Made by a program: the position numbers and the translations under genes. The notes under the pieces are model-generated. The model made no database searches and was not told the DNA's origin. It saw only the letters and a list, made by a program, of their open reading frames with translations. Positions 58,446 through 64,000 of a DNA stretch of 64,000 nucleotides are shown piece by piece. The stretch is from Plicaturopsis crispa FD-325 SS-3 (taxonomy: Eukaryota; Basidiomycota; Agaricomycetes; Amylocorticiales; Amylocorticiaceae), in assembly GCA_000827205.1 (NCBI GenBank), contig KN832571.1, positions 1 through 64,000 on the forward strand. The letters are read 5' to 3'. Every line of letters begins with the position of its first letter. Position 1 is the stretch's first letter.

Positions 58446-58748
58446 TCGTCTGTGCGTGATGATGCACGGTGAGTAGATCCGCAAGGATTAGGTTTGGGTT
58501 CAACACACGAATCCTGACAATCAATAAGTCATGAAATCGTTCGTCCACTAGGCGGCTGTATCGTGATTGTGATGCCGATTTGTGACCTTGTCCAAGTCCT
58601 TCTAGATCGTGCCTGCGGGTTGGCGACGCCCGTCGAGTCCGCCGTGATCTTACCTGGATGCTAGTAAGCAAGAGCCTAATCCTTGAAACGAGTTCAAAAT
58701 GGTGATCGTTCTCAGTACAGTTAACTTGAAAGTGCAGTCGGTGACAGG
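58446..58748. other. Upstream region of the sorting-nexin gene
   Basis: Likely promoter and 5' UTR of the SH3-PX-BAR gene, now bounded by the hAT insertion. No gene seen. Confidence 0.5.
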
Positions 58749-58756
58749 ACGCACGC
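58749..58756. repeat. hAT target-site duplication, left copy
   Basis: ACGCACGC, identical to 62897-62904; eight bases is the hallmark length for hAT insertions. Confidence 0.9.
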
Positions 58757-58796
58757 TAGTGTGCCGTGAAAAACTCACCGGCGAGTTCTTGACACG
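58757..58796 (+). repeat. hAT left terminal inverted repeat
   Basis: Starts TAGTGTGCCGTGAAAAACTC; its partner is the reverse complement of 62863-62896. The two differ by a short indel between GCCGT and GAGTTCTTGACA. Confidence 0.85.
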
Positions 58797-58943
58797 TTCA
58801 AAACGTCAAGAACTCGGAGCCCAGTTTTTGACAGTGGTTTTTAACCAGTTTAAAACCAGTTTTTGACCGGAAAATGACAGAGCGTGTACGGGCTCAGTTA
58901 GGGCCAATTTAGTGTATTTGAACTAGTACGCAACACCTAAAAA

Positions 58944-61900
58944 TCATTCAAACGACCATGAGACCGTGTCTAAGTCGTCGACCTGTGCGACTACCGACGA
59001 AGCAGCTGGAGCAGCTGAAGCAGAGGACCCTGCAGACTTGACCGGTGCATCAGAAAGCATATCAAGCAACTCCGGAGCAGATAGGCGTGCTTGTTGGCTG
59101 ACGTCGAACGCCGTCCCATCACGCGCATCTATTCCTGCAGCCTCGAGGTCCAGGGGGGATAGAATGTCGGCGTCTGTGGCGTCTGCAGCGTGATCACCGA
59201 GGTTCGAACCGTCGTCTCCCGAGTCTAGCTCGTCGGAGTCATCGTCGTCCGAGTCGAGGTCATCCTCATCCTCTGAGTCGGAGTCGATCGAGTGAGCCAT
59301 AGGTCCGAGCAATTCGGCGAGGTCACGATACCGCACGGTAGGTATGTTTTTGTTCTTTAGGGCGCGCTGTGTCAGTGAAATGAATCAGAACTTCTGAACA
59401 CGAACGCGGAAAGCTCTCGAGACGACAAGACTAACCGATTTTTCATTCTTATAATGCTGTCGTAGCTGTGCCATGCGCACGATCGTTGAACCGTGCTGAC
59501 GACTGCGACGAGCCGAATTAAGCCATGTAAACTCAGAGGCGGTCCGTTCATCAGCCATAGAATTCGGCGTCATCGCAAAAAGCCTGATAGCGAGGTGCTA
59601 TCTCATAGCATAGGTCAGTGTGGTTCTACTTCGATAATAATAGCAACTCACCGCAAGAATGCGGGCATCTGGATGGTCAGAAAGTGCTTTCCACCATGCC
59701 ATAGGTGTTGTGGCATCGTCAAAGGGGCGGTTGAACGGGTACAAACCCCTGGCGTACAATCGAAGCGAGGTCTTCAGCTGTTCTACGGCATCGTTCGCAG
59801 ATATACCGGCTATAGGCCGCTTTTTGTATACGTATTCTGCGCGAAGCATACCCATCAACGCGTTTCCGATCCGCGTATATGTATCGGCGCTTGAGCTTTG
59901 CGAGACTTTTGGCGCAGGACGACGCGGGGCACTGGCCTGAGCCGGCGCGTCGCGATTAGGCGAAGGGTCAGTGTCTTTGCGTTTTTTGCCCAACGAGAGC
60001 GATATCGGGTTGATAGCGAGGGGGTTGATCTGCTTTAAAATCTTTGCGTCGCGGTATCCTGAACGCTCGTCGCTCGTGTCAACAAGCTGGATGAATGAGT
60101 TGAAGAGATATCCACTCACGAGGCACTAGGAAGAAACCAGTGATAAAGATATCGGAGGGTGCTTGATTGATCATTTTGTCGAAACGATAATTGCATAACC
60201 GCCGAATGTGCTCAATCACAGGGTTAGGAAGATCGAGTTTGTCCTCCACGATGAGCGACTCGATCGAGGCCATGATCGCAAGCCAAAAAAGGTACACATC
60301 AGCGACGGTCGAGTGCGACGACTCAAGACATTTGATAGACTTGGCGATAGGGCCAATGACCATTAGCAGCTGCTCCAAGTCGTGCTCAAATGCCTTCGAC
60401 TTCCTCGTACCAGGCTTGAAGCTCGAATTTACATCCTGATAGAGGAGTCAGTCAGAAAATCACTGCAAGAACAACCCATTGGACTTACCGGAATCTCTAT
60501 GACTCCGATCTCAACGACGGAGCGGATGGGCAACAAGCAACGGTGTACCGACTCTCCAGACCAATATATAGTACCGAATCTGGTTTTTCCAATGCTAACA
60601 AGTCCGCGACTGACTTTGAACTGAACGCGCGCCTTCGTGAGATGGGCACGGCCTTGCGTCGATTTCTTGAAGAATTTGACGGTGCGTCGCACAATTTTGA
60701 TAGTCTGTCCGACGAAGGTAATTAATATGGCATACTAGATCGTGAGTAATGGATAATCTAACCGGCTTGAAGTGAGGTAATTCTGTGATATCACCAATTA
60801 AACGGTTCATACCGTGCGGTGGATCTGGCATGTTGAGCAGCCACTTGAATTCTTCCTGCCCTAGTACTCGCGTATTGTGCGTACTTCCGGTATCGTCTGA
60901 GCACATAGAGTTGAATCGCCAGGGCCCGATTTCGTCCATTAGCTGAGAAGTTCCATCATATCAGTTCCGCTGGCACATCAGATAGAGTCGAAGGCAGTAG
61001 ATAATTGACGTACTTCTTTACCGACCGCCCAAAGATGCTCGGCTGTATGGGAATCGCCTGATGCAACATTCCCCTCGAATAGATGTGTTTCTCGCTCCTC
61101 CGTCGTAACATGCCAGGTATAGATGGATTCCTGTGCACGCGTTGTAATTCCATCGAAGGTGAGAGATAGATTCTCGCACTTTTGGAGACGACGAAGCTGA
61201 AGTGTTTTCACTCGAGCACACTCTCGAGGCAGCTGAGTGTCTTCCATTGTTGTTGATGACACGGGCGTATACGTCGGGGCTGCGTGCAAGAAAATCGTCT
61301 TCCACTCTTGGAGATCAACTCGCTTGGGCGGCATCCCAGACACGCACACAAACTTGAGGATATCGACGTCAAGTTGCAGCGCCAGTTCCTGCGCTTTCGC
61401 TTTCCTGGATAACGCCAAGACCGATGGCTGGGACGCGGACGGGGAAAACTTCGGCTGGGACGAGCCGCTGGTAGACACTGCTGGTGGACGGGCGCTACTC
61501 GAAGACGGTTGAGCGGTGGAAGGAGTTGATGTAGGGGTTATGGAAGTGTACGTTGACGAGGAAAGGTCAGTGCGAGCTTTTTTAATCGGACGAGAGGAGT
61601 CTGAGCGCTCTGATTCCGACGCTGTGCAGCCGTCGCCGCCCCCTTCATCGCCTGTTTCCTCCTGTGAGTCATCGCCGACCTCCAGCCCCATGTCCCTCCG
61701 TAGCTTAGCCAACTTGGCAGACGGCGAATCCTTTCCCATCTCTGCACTAATGCCCTGCTTCAAAACCCGATCAAGCTTCGGACACACAGCGGCATGTTTA
61801 AGGATGCGAGACTTCGCCCTTGGCCATGTGTACGTCTTGTCGCATCCTCCGAGCCTCATCCCCGGGCATCGTGCCATTTTGCGCTCACGGCGCACGTCGT

Positions 61901-62600
61901 CCTTTCTATAGCATGGCACGGCAAGCACCTTCAACAGCTCGAAGCCCTTGCGACCTCCTTTCCCCTTCGGAGCATCCTCTTCGCCCGAGACATAGTCGTC
62001 CCACGAGCTCGCAGGTGGCCGGTACGGTTTTTTCGTCTTTTTCTTGCGCTTGGGAGGATTGCTGATGCTTCCTGGCAGATTCCTACTGGGTGCCGGTTTC
62101 GACTTCGAGGCTGCTGTACCCTGTTGCGGGCCAGACTTAGACGCCGCACGCCTATTCGGAAGCTAGAATCGTTGAAATTGCACGTCAGTACTCACTCATT
62201 CAACTTTATAACGGCCCCCTAATTAGGCACTCACAGCTTCACCGGCCTCATTGAATTGAAATTCTGCGGCTGCGGTAATGTCCTCCACCCACTTTTTCAG
62301 TATCTCTGACTGCGGATACTGATCGATATACCGATCCAGGACGTCTACCACGGCTGCTAGACCTGGGCCGCGATCCTGCAAAGGAAATGGGCATGGCCCC
62401 GCCGCACGCCCGCTTGGCGCGAACGTGACTTCGAGCACCTGGTTCACTACTGCCTCTTCTGAGCCGTAAAGTTCGAGTTTATCAGCATCAGGGACGAAGC
62501 CGCAAAAGTCACAGGTGCCGGTCAAGGGGACTGCCGAGGGCAGGTTCTCGAGAAGTTGTCGAAGGTATGCGAGGTCAGATTCAATGCCCTCTGGGGTCAT
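58944..62600 (-). CDS. hAT transposase (DUF659-type core, hAT dimerisation region)
   Basis: The start is MTPEGIESDLAYLRQLLENL at 62600. Exon 1 (62600-62235) has a Cys pair (CDFCGF) and ends EAGEA. Exon 2 starts at 62162. A Lys-rich, likely nuclear, region (PPKRKKKTKKPYRPP) precedes a BED-like zinc motif (CPGMRLGGCDKTYTWPRAKS, then HAAVCP) and a Ser/Pro linker. The catalytic core follows: LSLTFDGITTRAQESIYTWH, HLFEGNVASGDSHTAEHLWA, then FNSMCSDDTGSTHNTRVL, with Asp residues at the positions expected of the DDE site. The C-terminal dimerisation region reads TPMAWWKALSDHPDARILA and MTPNSMADERTASEFTWLNS. An unusual Asp/Ser-rich tail (DSDSEDEDDLDSDDDDSDE) leads to the stop at 58944. Roughly 1,000 residues over about eight exons. 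I saw no inactivating lesion, though each junction was read by eye. Confidence 0.85.
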
Positions 62601-62862
62601 CGGTGACCAGCGTGGAGGTTGTCAGACGGTTTGGTGCGTTGCGAACCTTGCGATGCACGGTATTTCTCTGTTGCTGGGGAGTGGTACAATATTTGGGCCT
62701 AATAGTTGCGTAAATTCTTGGAAATTGATCCAAAAATTCATCCGAAATATGCCGTTCAGTCCTATCTGATATCGAGTTTTTAACCAGTTCTTGACAATCA
62801 AAATTTCGGGCTCGAGTTTTTGACAGTTTTAAACCTGTTTTAAACATGTTTGAAACTACCCA

Positions 62863-62896
62863 TGTCAAGAACTCCCGTGTTTTATACGGCACACTA
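62863..62896 (-). repeat. hAT right terminal inverted repeat
   Basis: Reverse complement starts TAGTGTGCCGTATAAAACAC and reaches GAGTTCTTGACA, pairing with the left end. Confidence 0.85.
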
Positions 62897-62904
62897 ACGC
62901 ACGC
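62897..62904. repeat. hAT target-site duplication, right copy
   Basis: ACGCACGC directly outside the right inverted repeat. Confidence 0.9.
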
Positions 62905-64000
62905 GACTCAACGCCAGCGATATTTCCTAATCAGGGTTCGTGCCCTTTTTAGATGTCTCCTCCTTGATGAGCGGCAAGCCGCAGGTCATGATGTGCAGCG
63001 GCGCACTTCCATAACCACGCTAGTTATTTCAGCGTAAGATGCATACAGAGGCATCCAAGCCATTTATAAGGCGATAGTTCGGAGAGCCTACATCTATTAC
63101 CATATTCATACGAAGTCACACAGCCTCTTAGCCAACTCCAGTGTCGGTATGTCACTACGACGATGACCGTACGATTGAATGTTTAAATTATGTAGCGCAA
63201 CATGAGCTCCATAAGGTGCCTTTCGTGTGTATGGCACCGTAAGAACTTATACTGAGAGGAGGGGCCAAAAGCATTGCATTACAATCATGCTGTAGCCGCG
63301 CAAATCAGGCCGCCTGGGGTACGAATACATTTATTAGCGTCAATCTGCAGCGGTCGAGCATTTAGTTAGACTTGACGCTGAAGCTGTGAGTCATGGGAAG
63401 ACCGCATTCTCCTCGACACGCGCCCGGCCCTCTAGCGGCCGGCGTGTGATTAATTTGTCAGAGCGCGACGCCCATTGCTGTAAGCATGAGGGGAAGGCAT
63501 GGTGTACATAGGAGAAGCGCCCTCGGAGATGGTGTAGTGTAGACATAGCACAAATTCGAGCGATGGTCGCAAATAGCTTCAACGTGATCAGCATCGTCTC
63601 GTGTGGCCGATGGAACCGAGCATCACGGGGACGAAAAGAAGAGTTAGGAGGGGAACTACTTGCTTTCGGAAGACTGGTTTAGCATCAGAAAGCAGACGAT
63701 GCATACGGTTATTCCGAAAATGCTTAATATGCGACGACGCGAATAATCGCAGCGGTTGAATATGCGGAGCGAGCATTCGGGCCTGAACATTTTGACGACG
63801 TGTAGTGAAGAATGCTATTGCAGTCCTGAAAGGGCCAGTGGAGCAAACGGTAGCTATATACTGGTAGCATTGTTCCTGCAACAAAACTAGCGTTACTAGA
63901 CGTCGGAAGAAGTGTCAGAGACCGGAAGGCTTACAATTAACTAGACAACATCGGAGAATTCTCGCGATCTACAGCAGGATGTCCACGCAGGGATGGGCCT
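62905..64000. other. Window end, no firmly supported gene
   Basis: On the minus strand, frames at 63884-63588 (containing MLAPHIQPLRLFASSHIKHF and VVPLLTLLFVPVMLGSI) and 63594-63391 could belong to a small membrane protein with a mitochondrial-style leader, but no family or splice structure could be confirmed. Confidence 0.35.

Larger units (their letters stand above)
58757..62896 (-). mobile_element. Complete hAT DNA transposon (4.14 kb)
   Basis: The ends are inverted repeats beginning TAGTGTGCCGT on both sides (first 11 bases identical), followed by imperfect similarity through GAGTTCTTGACA. Perfect 8-bp duplications ACGCACGC flank the element. Inside is one multi-exon transposase gene on the minus strand with no obvious stop or frameshift. 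Subterminal regions carry repeated TTCTTGAC/TTTTTGAC words in both orientations, as expected for transposase binding. Structure and intact coding suggest a recent, potentially autonomous copy. Confidence 0.92.

Noticed and set aside
59195-59215. GAGGTTCGAACCG, resembling a tRNA B box
   Set aside because: It lies inside the hAT transposase coding sequence and no A box, acceptor stem or anticodon arm could be matched around it.
1-64000. CRISPR arrays, bacterial operons, rRNA or tRNA genes
   Set aside because: None seen; the window is intron-rich fungal nuclear DNA.

Overview
The window is eukaryotic and reads as an Agaricomycete (Basidiomycota) genome. Genes are densely intron-bearing with short GT-AG introns of about 50-70 nt. 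Housekeeping genes look like mushroom orthologues (coatomer alpha, SmD1, mitochondrial AsnRS, Afi1/DENN, SNX9-like). The mobile DNA (a non-LTR retrotransposon with RNase H, a multi-intron hAT element) is also of the kind found there. No bacterial operon, CRISPR array or rRNA/tRNA gene was found. CDS coordinates give first to last coding base and include introns; internal splice sites were read by eye.

Layout: 1-0.8 kb, 3' end of an unrecognised gene. 1.8-3.7 kb (+), a WW-like protein with C-terminal membrane helices. 4.7-7.6 kb (-), an Afi1/DENN trafficking protein. 7.9-9.6 kb (-), an unrecognised serine-rich protein. 9.6-12.2 kb, no gene. 12.3-13.5 kb (+), a Med25/SPOC-like protein with a Pro/Ser tail. 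14.0-14.8 kb (-), a stand-alone cytochrome b561. 15.3-19.7 kb (-), the coatomer alpha subunit. 19.95-30.1 kb (-), a full-length LINE bounded by a 15-bp target-site duplication and containing a 936-N assembly gap. 30.3-32.5 kb (+), an XPG/FEN-like nuclease. 32.8-36.1 kb (-), a long coiled-coil protein. 36.2-40.3 kb, two unrecognised genes. 41.1-42.5 kb (-), a C2H2 zinc-finger protein. 42.5-45.3 kb, no gene. 45.3-47.3 kb, a candidate terminal-inverted-repeat element. 48.0-48.6 kb (+), SmD1. 49.0-50.5 kb (+), mitochondrial asparaginyl-tRNA synthetase. 51.1-52.8 kb (+), a MYND-finger protein. 53.7-55.2 kb (+), a SAM methyltransferase. 55.8-58.4 kb (-), an SH3-PX-BAR sorting nexin. 58.76-62.90 kb, a complete hAT transposon with 8-bp target-site duplication and terminal inverted repeats. 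62.9-64 kb, mostly empty.

The most informative region is the LINE. It landed in a short (~460 bp) divergent promoter between coatomer alpha and the nuclease gene. Both ORFs are open, and the inter-ORF spacer carries a perfect 23-bp inverted repeat. Its first ORF reads through from an upstream ATG only if a canonical 68-nt intron is removed (or a frameshift occurs), which is unexpected for an element copied through RNA. The hAT element is also structurally complete. Several genes here serve membrane traffic (coatomer alpha, Afi1/DENN, SNX9-like), but nothing in the arrangement suggests a functional cluster.
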